From: an uncultured Litoreibacter sp.
GTDB lineage: Bacteria > Pseudomonadota > Alphaproteobacteria > Rhodobacterales > Rhodobacteraceae
Length of the DNA: 64,000 nucleotides
NCBI GenBank assembly: GCA_947492995.1
Contig: CANLOU010000003.1
Span: forward strand, 496,001 to 560,000
Reading direction: 5' to 3'
Shown: piece by piece, positions 36,746-45,504 of the stretch
Layout of the letters: each line of letters starts with the position of its first letter
Numbering within the stretch: the stretch's first letter is position 1
Position numbers and translations under genes: made by a program
Notes under the pieces: model-generated
Told to the model about the DNA's origin: nothing
What the model saw: only the letters and a program-made list of their open reading frames with translations
Database searches by the model: none

Positions 36746-36792
36746 AGGCCTGCTGCCCGACTTCAACTCGAATCCAGACGAAAGCCACTGCC

Positions 36793-39066
36793 ATGAGCCG
36801 TTTTGCTGCCCCCATTGCCGACCAGATCTGGGACATGAAATACCGCTTCAAGGAAGCCGATGGCACGCCGATTGATGTAACGGTGGAAGACAGCTGGAAA
36901 CGGATTGCGGGCGCTTTGGCGGCTCCCGAGGCTGACCCGTCAGCGTGGTCGGCCAAGTTTTACGACGCGTTGGAAGATTTCAAATATCTGCCTGCTGGCC
37001 GGATCACGGCTGGCGCGGGGACCGAGCGGAGCGTGACGCTGTTCAATTGCTTTGTCATGGGCACCGTGCCGGATTCCATGGGCGGCATTTTTGACATGCT
37101 CAAGGAAGCCGCGCTGACGATGCAGCAAGGTGGCGGGATCGGCTATGATTTTTCGACCATCCGGCCCAAGGGCGCGGGCGTCAAAGGCGTGGCGGCGGAT
37201 GCGTCCGGGCCGCTGAGTTTTATGGATGTGTGGGACGCGATGTGCCGCACGATCATGTCGGCGGGATCGCGGCGCGGCGCGATGATGGCCACGATGCGCT
37301 GCGACCACCCCGATATTGAGGATTTCATCACCGCCAAACAGGATGCGGCGCGGCTGCGGATGTTCAATCTGAGCGTGCTGGTCACCGATGATTTCATGGA
37401 TGCGGTGAAGGCGGAAGAGTCCTGGGATCTGGTCTTTGGCGGCGAGGTGGTGCGGACCGTCAAGGCGTTGGATTTGTGGAACCTGATTATGCGGTCCACC
37501 TATGATTTCGCGGAACCCGGCGTGATCTTCATCGACCGGATCAATGCCGCGAATAACCTGAACTATTGCGAGACGATTGCCGCGACCAACCCTTGCGGGG
37601 AGCAGCCATTGCCGCCCTATGGCGCGTGTTTGCTGGGGTCGATCAATCTGGCACGCCTGGTGGCGGAGCCGTTTGAGCCGCATGCGGAGCTGGACATTGA
37701 GGCCTTGGATGATCTGGTGCGCACCGCCGTGCGGATGATGGACAATGTGGTAGATGCGTCAAAATTCCCGTTGGAAGCGCAACGGCAGGAGGCCTTGGCC
37801 AAGCGCCGCATCGGGTTGGGTGTCACGGGGCTGGCGGACGCGCTGTTGATGGTGGGGTCGCGCTATGGATCGCAGGAGGCGGCGCGTCTGACGGACCGCT
37901 GGTTGCATGCCATCGCCCGCGCCGCATATCTGGCCTCTGTCGATTTGGCCAAGGAGAAGGGCGCGTTCCCGTTATTTGACGCGGACGCCTATTTGGCGTC
38001 GGGCGCGATGCAGGATATGGACGCGGACGTGCGCGACGCCATTGCGGAGCACGGCATTCGCAACGCGTTGCTGACCTCGATTGCGCCGACGGGGACGATT
38101 TCTTTGTATGCGGGGAATGTGTCGAGTGGCATCGAGCCGGTCTTTGCTTATGCGTATACGCGCAAGGTGTTGCAGAAGGATGGCTCGCGCACCGAGGAAG
38201 AGGTTGTCGATTACGCGGTGCAGCTGTGGCGCGAGAAGTTTGGCGATGTGGACCTGCCGGACCATTTTGTGAACGCGCAGACATTGGCGCCCCTAGACCA
38301 TGTGCGGATGCAGGCGGCGGCGCAGAAATGGGTGGACTCGAGCATTTCGAAGACCATCAACTGCCCCGAGGATATCAGCTTTGACGATTTCAAAGAGGTC
38401 TACATGGCCGCCTGGGATCAGGGCTGCAAAGGCTGCACGACCTACCGGCCCAATGATGTGACAGGGTCGGTTTTGAGTATTTCCAGCCAAAACGAAGCGG
38501 AAGATGACAAACCCGTGGCCGTCCCTGAAGGGGGCGAGGTGGTGTATATGTCCGAGCCTTTGGACCGCCCTTCGGAATTGGAAGGCCAGACCTACAAGGT
38601 GAAGTGGCCGGACAGCGAGCACGCGCTTTACATCACGGTGAACGACATTGTGCTGAACGGGCATCGGCGGCCGTTTGAGGTGTTTATCAACTCCAAGAAC
38701 ATGGAGCATTTTGCGTGGACGGTGGCGCTGACGCGGATGATCTCGGCGGTGTTCAGGCGCGGGGGCGACGTGTCCTTCGTGGTGGAAGAGCTGAAGGCCG
38801 TGTTTGACCCGCGCGGCGGGGCCTGGGTGAAGGGCAAATACATCCCGTCCATTCTGGCGGCCATTGGCGGGGTGATCGAGCAGCACATGATCGCCACGGG
38901 CTTCATCGCGGGCGAGGGGCTGGGGCTGAAATCCGACCCGTCGGCGGATGTGGTGGCCGTGGGCGAGCGGCGCGGCAAGGCCTGCCCCAGCTGCGGGCAA
39001 TATGACCTGCGCATGGTTGAGGGCTGCATGACCTGCGCGTCGTGCGGCCATTCTAAATGCGGGTAG
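36793..39066 (+). CDS. nrdJ: Adenosylcobalamin-dependent (class II) ribonucleotide reductase, C-terminally truncated-type NrdJ
   Basis: The 757-residue enzyme makes deoxynucleotides using coenzyme B12, independent of oxygen. It has FNCFVMGTVPDS, QQGGGIGYDFSTIRPKGAG, the active-site NPCGEQPLPPYGACLLGSIN, and APTGTISLYAGN. A variable linker precedes the C-terminal tail with KGKYIPSILAAIGG. The end, ACPSCGQYDLRMVEGCMTCA then SCGHSKCG, carries the redox and zinc-type cysteines. ATG 36,793 is the family start; the open frame to 36,730 is not used. Within the linker at 38,474-38,496 lies a copy of the GAGTATTT repeat. Confidence 0.95.
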   Translation: MSRFAAPIADQIWDMKYRFKEADGTPIDVTVEDSWKRIAGALAAPEADPSAWSAKFYDALEDFKYLPAGRITAGAGTERSVTLFNCFVMGTVPDSMGGIFDMLKEAALTMQQGGGIGYDFSTIRPKGAGVKGVAADASGPLSFMDVWDAMCRTIMSAGSRRGAMMATMRCDHPDIEDFITAKQDAARLRMFNLSVLVTDDFMDAVKAEESWDLVFGGEVVRTVKALDLWNLIMRSTYDFAEPGVIFIDRINAANNLNYCETIAATNPCGEQPLPPYGACLLGSINLARLVAEPFEPHAELDIEALDDLVRTAVRMMDNVVDASKFPLEAQRQEALAKRRIGLGVTGLADALLMVGSRYGSQEAARLTDRWLHAIARAAYLASVDLAKEKGAFPLFDADAYLASGAMQDMDADVRDAIAEHGIRNALLTSIAPTGTISLYAGNVSSGIEPVFAYAYTRKVLQKDGSRTEEEVVDYAVQLWREKFGDVDLPDHFVNAQTLAPLDHVRMQAAAQKWVDSSISKTINCPEDISFDDFKEVYMAAWDQGCKGCTTYRPNDVTGSVLSISSQNEAEDDKPVAVPEGGEVVYMSEPLDRPSELEGQTYKVKWPDSEHALYITVNDIVLNGHRRPFEVFINSKNMEHFAWTVALTRMISAVFRRGGDVSFVVEELKAVFDPRGGAWVKGKYIPSILAAIGGVIEQHMIATGFIAGEGLGLKSDPSADVVAVGERRGKACPSCGQYDLRMVEGCMTCASCGHSKCG
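38474..38497 (+). repeat. GAGTATTT...GAAG element inside nrdJ linker
   Basis: GAGTATTTCCAGCCAAAAC followed by GAAG differs from the intergenic copy at 36,247-36,268 by one inserted base and one substitution. It encodes SISSQNEA in the variable linker before the nrdJ tail. Confidence 0.65.
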
Positions 39067-39126
39067 GGGCCAAATGCGGGGCATTTTCTGCGGGAACTCC
39101 GGCCTGAGATGCGCTAACCATTTGGG

Positions 39127-40020
39127 ATGAGCGTGAAACCCTCCAAGACGTGGTCGATCTGGCGGGACTCCGTGTTGGGGGTCTGGGGCCAGATTGAGGA
39201 GCAGAACCTGAGCCTGATCTCGGCGGGGATCGCGTTTTTCGGGATGCTGGCGATTTTCCCGGGGCTGGCGGCGGTGATTGCCATCTTTGGGCTGGTGGCG
39301 GACCCCGTGGTCATCCAGGACCAGATCAACCTGCTGCGCGGCATCGTGCCGGACGACATCTACACCCTGATCGACGCCCAGCTGCGCCGCATCGGCACGG
39401 CGCGGGGGGAGACGCTGGGCTGGACCACCTTCATCTCCATCTTGCTGGCGCTTTGGTCGGCGCGCGCGGGCGTGGGCGCGATGATGCGGGGGCTGAACAC
39501 CATTTACCGCTCGCCCAACCGCAGCTTCCTGATGGCCTATGTGGCGGCGTTTACGCTGACGCTGACCTTGGTGATGGTGGCGCTGGTGGCGGGGGCGGCG
39601 GTCGTGGTGACCCCGATTGTCGTGGCGTTCCTGCCACTGACATTGGAGACCATCGGGTGGATCGACATGGTGCGCTGGACGGCGGCCATTTTTGTGATCA
39701 ATTTCGGGATTTCGCTGATCTACCGCTACGGGCCGCGCAAGCGGGACGGCAAGCGGGCGTCCTGGCTGACACCGGGCGCGGTGTTTGCGGTGGTGATGTG
39801 GGCGGGGGCGTCCTACGCGTTTTCGGAATATCTGGCGAATTTCGGGCGGTATAACGAGGTATATGGCTCCATCGGGGCCGTTGTGGCGTTGCTGATGTGG
39901 CTGTATCTGAGCGCGTTTTTGGTGCTGCTGGGGGGCGCGCTGAACGCGCAGATTGAGCGGCGCACGGAGGCGGCGGAGGCGATGGAGCAGATCAGCCAGA
40001 GGCAGGAGGACGCGCCATGA
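39127..40020 (+). CDS. YihY/BrkB-family inner-membrane protein
   Basis: The 297-residue protein has the YihY/virulence-factor BrkB pattern: an N-terminal NLSLISAGIAFFGMLAIFPG, then about six hydrophobic segments, with LWSARAGVGAMMRGLNTIYR and GSIGAVVALLMWLYLSAFLV as the strongest family segments. The role is not established; the old RNase BN assignment is wrong. Its stop overlaps the aldehyde dehydrogenase start by four bases, so it is probably co-transcribed with the catabolic cluster. Confidence 0.9.
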   Translation: MSVKPSKTWSIWRDSVLGVWGQIEEQNLSLISAGIAFFGMLAIFPGLAAVIAIFGLVADPVVIQDQINLLRGIVPDDIYTLIDAQLRRIGTARGETLGWTTFISILLALWSARAGVGAMMRGLNTIYRSPNRSFLMAYVAAFTLTLTLVMVALVAGAAVVVTPIVVAFLPLTLETIGWIDMVRWTAAIFVINFGISLIYRYGPRKRDGKRASWLTPGAVFAVVMWAGASYAFSEYLANFGRYNEVYGSIGAVVALLMWLYLSAFLVLLGGALNAQIERRTEAAEAMEQISQRQEDAP

Positions 40021-41465
40021 GGCCGCTAGGCGTGACCCCGGAGCAGTGCTTTATTGGCGGCGTTTGGACGGAGGGTGCGTCTGGCGAGACCTTGCCTTTG
40101 ACCAACCCGTCGGATGGCCAAGCGCTGTGCGCAATAGCGCGGGGCTCCGCTGAAGACATTGACCGCGCAGTGCAGGCCGCCGAGGGCGCGATGCAAGGCG
40201 CGTGGGGGCGGTCCACGGCGGTGGAGCGCAGCCGCATCTTGTACAAGATCGGGCAGCTGGTGCTGGACAATATTGACGCGCTGGCCGAGCTGGAGGCCCT
40301 GGACGTTGGCAAGCCGCTGAAACAGGCCCGCGCGGATGTGGTGGCCCTGGCCCGCTACATGGAATTTTACGCGGGCGCTGCGGACAAAATTCACGGCGCG
40401 ACCATTCCCTATATGGACGGCTACACGGTCTACACTTTGCGCCAGCCGCATGGGGTGACGGGCCATATCGTGCCGTGGAATTACCCGATGCAAATCATTG
40501 GTCGCTCTGTCGGGGCGGCTTTGGCGATGGGCAATGCCTGCGTGTTGAAACCCGCCGAGGAAGCCTGCCTGACCGCGCTGTGTTTCGCGGAACTGGCCCA
40601 TCGCGCGGGCCTGCCTGCGGGGGCGTTGAACGTGGTACCGGGGCTGGGCGCGGAGGCGGGGGCCGCCTTGGCGGCGCATGAGGGGGTGCATCATATTTCG
40701 TTCACCGGCTCGGTCGGCGTGGGCAAATTGATCCAGCAAAGTGCTGGCGAAAATGTGGTGCCGGTGACGTTGGAGCTTGGGGGCAAGTCGCCTCAGCTGG
40801 TGTTTGACGATGCCGACATAGAGGCGGCGCTGCCGTTTCTGGTCAATGCGGGCATTCAAAATGCGGGGCAGACCTGTTCGGCCTCCTCGCGGATATTGGT
40901 GCAACGGGGCGTCTATGACGAGGTTGTGGCCAAAATGGCAGACCGCTACGCCGCCCTGAGAGCCGGCCCCGCCATGGATGATCTGGATGTGGGGCCGCTG
41001 GTGTCGACCCGTCAGAAAGACATTGTCGAGGGCTTCCTGAAACAAGGCGCGGACCTGACGATCGCGGCGCAGGGCCAAGTGGTGTCAGACGCGCCCGCAG
41101 GCGGGGCCTATGTCGCGCCGACGCTGTTTGAGGCGGTCAACGCGGATCACGCGCTGGCGCAAGACGAGATTTTTGGCCCGGTGCAGGTCATCATCCCATT
41201 CGACACCGAGCAAGAGGCGCTGGCGATTGCCAATGGCACGAAATACGGGCTTGTGGCATCGGTCTGGTCGGCCAACGGGGCGCGGCAGATGCGGCTGGCG
41301 AAAGCCTTGAGGGCAGGGCAGGTCTTCATCAACAATTACGGCGCGGGTGGCGGGGTGGAACTGCCTTTTGGTGGCACCGGCTTGTCGGGCCATGGCCGCG
41401 AGAAAGGGTTCGAGGCCCTGTACGGGTTTTCAACGCTCAAGACGGTGGCGGCGCTGCATGGATAA
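40017..41465 (+). CDS. Aldehyde dehydrogenase
   Basis: The 482-residue NAD(P)-dependent enzyme has the catalytic glutamate in TLELGGKSPQL and the catalytic cysteine in NAGQTCSASSRILV. Cofactor-binding VPWNYPMQIIGRSVGAALAM and the C-terminal ELPFGGTGLSGHGREKG also fit. It resembles betaine/gamma-amino aldehyde dehydrogenases. It heads a run of overlapping genes with a class V aminotransferase, an SDR and an FAD oxidoreductase, suggesting oxidation of an aldehyde formed from an amine. Substrate unknown. Confidence 0.93.
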   Translation: MRPLGVTPEQCFIGGVWTEGASGETLPLTNPSDGQALCAIARGSAEDIDRAVQAAEGAMQGAWGRSTAVERSRILYKIGQLVLDNIDALAELEALDVGKPLKQARADVVALARYMEFYAGAADKIHGATIPYMDGYTVYTLRQPHGVTGHIVPWNYPMQIIGRSVGAALAMGNACVLKPAEEACLTALCFAELAHRAGLPAGALNVVPGLGAEAGAALAAHEGVHHISFTGSVGVGKLIQQSAGENVVPVTLELGGKSPQLVFDDADIEAALPFLVNAGIQNAGQTCSASSRILVQRGVYDEVVAKMADRYAALRAGPAMDDLDVGPLVSTRQKDIVEGFLKQGADLTIAAQGQVVSDAPAGGAYVAPTLFEAVNADHALAQDEIFGPVQVIIPFDTEQEALAIANGTKYGLVASVWSANGARQMRLAKALRAGQVFINNYGAGGGVELPFGGTGLSGHGREKGFEALYGFSTLKTVAALHG

Positions 41466-42630
41466 CGCTCTGGTTGACCGGCTGAGGGCGCAGACGCCTG
41501 CCTGCGAAAAGATCATTCATTTCAACAATGCAGGTGCCGCGCTGATGCCTGACCCTGTGTGGGACGCCATGCAGGGGCATCTGACTGCGGAGCGGGAGAT
41601 TGGCGGCTACGAGGCCGCCGCCGCGGCGGATCTGGATGCCTTCTACGCCGAGTTCGCGGCATTGCTGAACGCCAAACCGTCCGAGATTGCCTATGTCGAG
41701 AACGCCACCCGCGCCTGGGACGCGGTATTTTACGGCTTGGATTTGGGGGAAGGCGACCGGGTGCTGACCCATGCTTCGGAATACGTGTCGAACTATCTGG
41801 CCTTCCTGCAACTGGCCAAATCGCGCGGCGTCGAGGTCAATCTGATCCCGTCAGACGGGGCTGGCGCGGTGGATGCTGACGCCATTGCGCCGCTTATCAC
41901 ATCGCGCACCAAGCTGATCGCCATCACGCATATTCCGACCCAAGGGGGCCTGGTCAATCCGGCCGAAGCCGTGGGCAAAGTGGCGCGGGAGCACGGGATT
42001 TTCTACCTGCTGGATGCCTGCCAATCGGCAGGGCAAATGCCGCTGGACGTGCAGGCCATTGGCTGCGACGCCCTGTCGGGCACAGGGCGCAAGTTTTTGC
42101 GCGGGCCGCGCGGGACAGGGTTTTTGTGGGTCTCTGAGGCCGCACAGGACCGCGTGACGCCGCCGATGATCGACCTGCGCGCCGCGCGGTGGATTGACGG
42201 GGAGAGCTACGATTTGGCCCCTGACGCCACCCGATATGAAAATTGGGAAAGTTTCGTGGCTGGCCGCGTCGGGCTGAGTGTGGCGGTGCGCTACGCCCGC
42301 GAGATCGGGCTGCAGGCCATCGAGGCGCGGGTGACCGGCCTGGCCGCGTCGCTGCGCGACCGGCTTGGCGGGGTTGCGGGCGTGAGCGTGCGCGACCTTG
42401 GGACCCGGAAGTCGGGCATTGTGACCTTGACCAAACACGACGAGGCGGCAGGCGCGTTGCAAGCGCGGCTATTGGCGGCGGGGATCAACACCTCGGTCAG
42501 CCATTTGGGCTCTGCCCGGCTGGATTTTGGCGCGCGCGGCATTGACGACGCCCTGCGGGCGTCGCTTCATTACTACAACACGGACGCAGAGATCGACCGC
42601 TTCATCGCGGTTTTGGAGGGGGCGACATGA
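41458..42630 (+). CDS. PLP-dependent class V aminotransferase/cysteine desulfurase-like enzyme
   Basis: The 390-residue protein begins IIHFNNAGAALMPDPVWDAM after a short lead, has the PLP-contacting YLLDACQSAGQMPLDVQAIG and the PLP lysine in SGTGRKFLRGPRGTGFLWVS. Length and HFNNAG start fit the class V/SufS-like fold, but the cysteine loop of true desulfurases is not obvious. It may act as an aminotransferase or lyase. ATG 41,458 overlaps the end of the aldehyde dehydrogenase gene by eight bases; the frame upstream is not coding. It overlaps the SDR gene by four bases. Confidence 0.9.
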   Translation: MDNALVDRLRAQTPACEKIIHFNNAGAALMPDPVWDAMQGHLTAEREIGGYEAAAAADLDAFYAEFAALLNAKPSEIAYVENATRAWDAVFYGLDLGEGDRVLTHASEYVSNYLAFLQLAKSRGVEVNLIPSDGAGAVDADAIAPLITSRTKLIAITHIPTQGGLVNPAEAVGKVAREHGIFYLLDACQSAGQMPLDVQAIGCDALSGTGRKFLRGPRGTGFLWVSEAAQDRVTPPMIDLRAARWIDGESYDLAPDATRYENWESFVAGRVGLSVAVRYAREIGLQAIEARVTGLAASLRDRLGGVAGVSVRDLGTRKSGIVTLTKHDEAAGALQARLLAAGINTSVSHLGSARLDFGARGIDDALRASLHYYNTDAEIDRFIAVLEGAT

Positions 42631-43355
42631 GACTTGAGGGCAAAGTGGCGATTGTGACCGGCGGCGCGTCGGGCTTTGGGGCCGGGATCGTGCGCAAATT
42701 CGTGGCCGAAGGCGCGCAGGTGATGATTGCCGACCTCAATATCGGGGCGGCGGCTGAATTGGGCGTCGAGGCCGTGCAGGCCAACGTGACCAAGGACGCG
42801 GACGTGCAGGCCATGGCGCAGGCCACGCTGGACGCGTTTGGGCGCATCGACATCCTTGTCAACAACGCCGGGACCACCCATCTGCCCGCCCCGATGGAGG
42901 AGATCAGCGAAGACGACTTCGACAAGGTCTTCGCGGTGAACTGCAAATCGGTCTATCTGGCCGCCCGACACATCGTGCCGTTGATGAAGACGCAGGGATC
43001 GGGGGCGGTTTTGAACGTGGCCTCGACGGCGGGGGTGTCGCCGCGCCCGAGGCTGAATTGGTACAACGCCTCGAAAGGCTGGATGATTACGGCGACCAAG
43101 GCCATGGCGGTGGAACTGGCCCCGCAGGGCATCCGCGTGAACGCCATCAACCCGGTGGCGGGGGAAACCCCGTTGCTGAAGTCCTTCATGGGCGAGGACA
43201 CGCCCGAGATACGGGCGAAGTTTATCTCCACCATCCCGCTTGGGCGGTTCTCCACCCCCGAGGATATGGGCAACGCGGCATGCTATTTGTGCTCCGACGA
43301 GGCCAGCATGGTCACCGGCGTGTGCATGGAGGTTGACGGGGGGCGCTGTATCTAG
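42627..43355 (+). CDS. Short-chain dehydrogenase/reductase
   Basis: The 242-residue protein shows TGGASGFGAGIVRKF for cofactor binding, DILVNNAGTTH, a catalytic serine in VASTAGV, and the Tyr/Lys pair in WYNASKGWM. The FabG-like C-terminus ends SMVTGVCMEVDGG. It likely interconverts a hydroxyl and a keto group on an intermediate of the pathway encoded by the overlapping neighbours. The substrate is unknown. Confidence 0.93.
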   Translation: MRLEGKVAIVTGGASGFGAGIVRKFVAEGAQVMIADLNIGAAAELGVEAVQANVTKDADVQAMAQATLDAFGRIDILVNNAGTTHLPAPMEEISEDDFDKVFAVNCKSVYLAARHIVPLMKTQGSGAVLNVASTAGVSPRPRLNWYNASKGWMITATKAMAVELAPQGIRVNAINPVAGETPLLKSFMGEDTPEIRAKFISTIPLGRFSTPEDMGNAACYLCSDEASMVTGVCMEVDGGRCI

Positions 43356-43386
43356 TCAGGTCCGCTTCGGATGCAGGGAGGACAAC

Positions 43387-44586
43387 ATGCAGGCACCATC
43401 CAAGACCAGCTATGACGTGGTGATCGTGGGGGGCGCGATGTATGGGTCCTCGGTGGCGTGGTGGCTGTCGCGCAACCCCGATTTCGACGGCTCCATCCTG
43501 GTGGTGGAACGCGACCCGACCTACGAGTTCACCTCGACCTCGCACACCAATAGCTGCATCCGACAGCAGTTCTCCAACGAGGTGAACATCGCGATTTCGC
43601 AGTTCGGGGCCGAATTCATCCACGGGTTCCAAGACTTCATGGCCGACGAGGACGCGCCCAAGATCGTGCTGCAAAGCTACGGCTACATGTATCTGGCCGA
43701 CACGCCGGAATTTGCCGGGACCCTGCAAGAGCTGCAGAAGGTGCAGGCCAAGCTGGGGGCGGGGACCAAATACATGACCGCCGAGCAGATCAAGGCGGAT
43801 TACCCGTTCTACATGCTCGACGACATCATTGGCGGCAACCACAACCTGATCGATGAAGGCTATTTCGACGGCGGCACCATCTTTGACTGGTGGAAGCGCA
43901 AGGCCCGCGCGAACGGGGCAGAATATGTGCATAACGAGGTGGTCGCGATGACCCGCAACGCTGCGGGCACGCGGGTGGAAAGCGTGACGCTGGCGTCGGG
44001 CGAGGTGATTGCCTGCGGCACGGTCGCCAACTGCGCGGGGCCCCGCGCCGTGGTCACATCGCGCATGGCGGGGATCGAAATCCCTGTGGAGCCGCGCAAG
44101 CGCTACACGTTCATCTTTGACGCCGAAACACCCTTGGACCGCGACCTGCCGCTGACGATCGATCCGTCCGGAGTGCATATGCGGACGGAGGGGACTTATT
44201 ATCTGGCCGGATGCCCACCAGATGACGACCCGGCGGTGGATTACGACGACTTCATACAGGACCATTCCATCTGGCAGGAAAAGGTCTGGCCCATCGTGGC
44301 GACCCGCGTTCCAGCCTTTGAGGCGGTCAAGCTCATCAACTCATGGGCGGGGCATTACGCGTTCAACACGTTTGACCAGAACGCCATCATCGGGCCGCAC
44401 ACCGCCGTTGAAAACTTTGTTTTCGTCAACGGCTTCTCGGGCCATGGCTTCCAGCAATCGCCCGCCATGGGGCGCGGCGTCGCGGAATGGATCGCTTACG
44501 GCGAATACCGGACCATTGACCTGAGTGCATTTGGGTTCGAGCGGATCGAGACGCAGACCAAGTTCATGGAAAAAGCGGTGATCTAG
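43387..44586 (+). CDS. FAD-dependent oxidoreductase, DAO family
   Basis: The 399-residue flavoenzyme starts SYDVVIVGGAMYGSSVAWWL, with SHTNSCIRQQFSNEVNIAIS near residue 56, a central TVANCAGPRAVVTSRMAG and a C-terminal FVNGFSGHGFQQSPAMGRG. It is of the sarcosine oxidase/N-methyl amino acid oxidase class. GGGAGG at 43,377-43,382 fixes ATG 43,387 as the start; the frame is open upstream over the SDR gene. It ends the plus-strand catabolic unit and overlaps the convergent dehydrogenase gene by four bases. Confidence 0.92.
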   Translation: MQAPSKTSYDVVIVGGAMYGSSVAWWLSRNPDFDGSILVVERDPTYEFTSTSHTNSCIRQQFSNEVNIAISQFGAEFIHGFQDFMADEDAPKIVLQSYGYMYLADTPEFAGTLQELQKVQAKLGAGTKYMTAEQIKADYPFYMLDDIIGGNHNLIDEGYFDGGTIFDWWKRKARANGAEYVHNEVVAMTRNAAGTRVESVTLASGEVIACGTVANCAGPRAVVTSRMAGIEIPVEPRKRYTFIFDAETPLDRDLPLTIDPSGVHMRTEGTYYLAGCPPDDDPAVDYDDFIQDHSIWQEKVWPIVATRVPAFEAVKLINSWAGHYAFNTFDQNAIIGPHTAVENFVFVNGFSGHGFQQSPAMGRGVAEWIAYGEYRTIDLSAFGFERIETQTKFMEKAVI

Positions 44587-45476
44587 TCCATCCCCGGCAA
44601 GGCCAGCTGTGCGTTGCGGGCGTAAACCTTGGCCACGGCGCTGTCATCCTCGTGCCCCAGGCCCATGCCTGCGGCGGCGATGAACTGCTGCAGCGCGGCG
44701 GCGGTGATCGGCGCGGAGAACTGCGCGGATTTTGCGATGTCCAGCACGATGCCCAGATCTTTGGGCCAAATGTTGACCGAGGAGAGCGGTGTATAATCCC
44801 CTGCCACGATATGGGGCGCACGGTTTTCAAGCATCCATGAGCTTCCGGCGCATTTGCTGATAACCTCGACGAATTTGTCGGGTGTCACGCCTTGGGTCAT
44901 GCCAAAGGTCAGCGCCTCCGCCATGGTCGCGATATGCACGCCTGCCAGCAATTGGTTCACGGCCTTCATTGCGGACCCCGCGCCCGCCGCGTCGCCAAGT
45001 TCAAACACTGTTTCCGAGGTCGCCGCCAGCACGTCGCCCGCCGCCGCGAATGCGGCTTTGGTCCCGGATGCCATCACCGACAACGCGCCTTGCGCGGCCT
45101 TGCCCGCCCCGCCCGATATGGGCGCGTCGAGGTAATGCACGCCATGTGCCAAGCAGCGGGCTTCCATGTCGCGGGCAAACTCTGGCGGTACGGTTGCGCA
45201 GGCCATGACAACCGCGCCACGCGCAAGCAAAGGCACGATGCCGCCTTCGCCGAACAAAACCGCCTCCGTCTGTGCGGCATTCAGCACCACCACCACTGCC
45301 GCATCCAAGCTGGATGCGACTTCGGCAATGGTTCCGGCGCTACCACCTTCAGCCTGAAACCGGTCAACCTGCGCAGGCACCATATCAAACCCATGTGTCA
45401 CATGGCCCGCCCGTAATATGGATTGGGCAATGCCATACCCCATTGAGCCAAGGCCAAAGATTGCGACGGTGCTCAT
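44583..45476 (-). CDS. Beta-hydroxyacid dehydrogenase (3-hydroxyisobutyrate/threonate dehydrogenase type)
   Basis: The 297-residue enzyme has the Rossmann start AIFGLGSMGYGIAQSIL, the substrate-binding YLDAPISGGAGKAAQGALS and the catalytic lysine in GSAMKAVNQLLAGVHIA. These fit the L-threonate/3-hydroxyisobutyrate dehydrogenase group. AGGAG lies just before ATG 45,476, so the frame beyond this is not used. It is convergent with the FAD oxidoreductase and may or may not belong to the same pathway. Confidence 0.92.
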   Translation of the reverse strand: MSTVAIFGLGSMGYGIAQSILRAGHVTHGFDMVPAQVDRFQAEGGSAGTIAEVASSLDAAVVVVLNAAQTEAVLFGEGGIVPLLARGAVVMACATVPPEFARDMEARCLAHGVHYLDAPISGGAGKAAQGALSVMASGTKAAFAAAGDVLAATSETVFELGDAAGAGSAMKAVNQLLAGVHIATMAEALTFGMTQGVTPDKFVEVISKCAGSSWMLENRAPHIVAGDYTPLSSVNIWPKDLGIVLDIAKSAQFSAPITAAALQQFIAAAGMGLGHEDDSAVAKVYARNAQLALPGMD

Positions 45477-45504
45477 GATGTTTCTCCTGATGTGTTTTGT
45501 GTGT

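Noticed and set aside
36712-36792. Cobalamin riboswitch upstream of nrdJ
   Set aside because: The 5' region is only about 80 bases and lacks the conserved B12-box.
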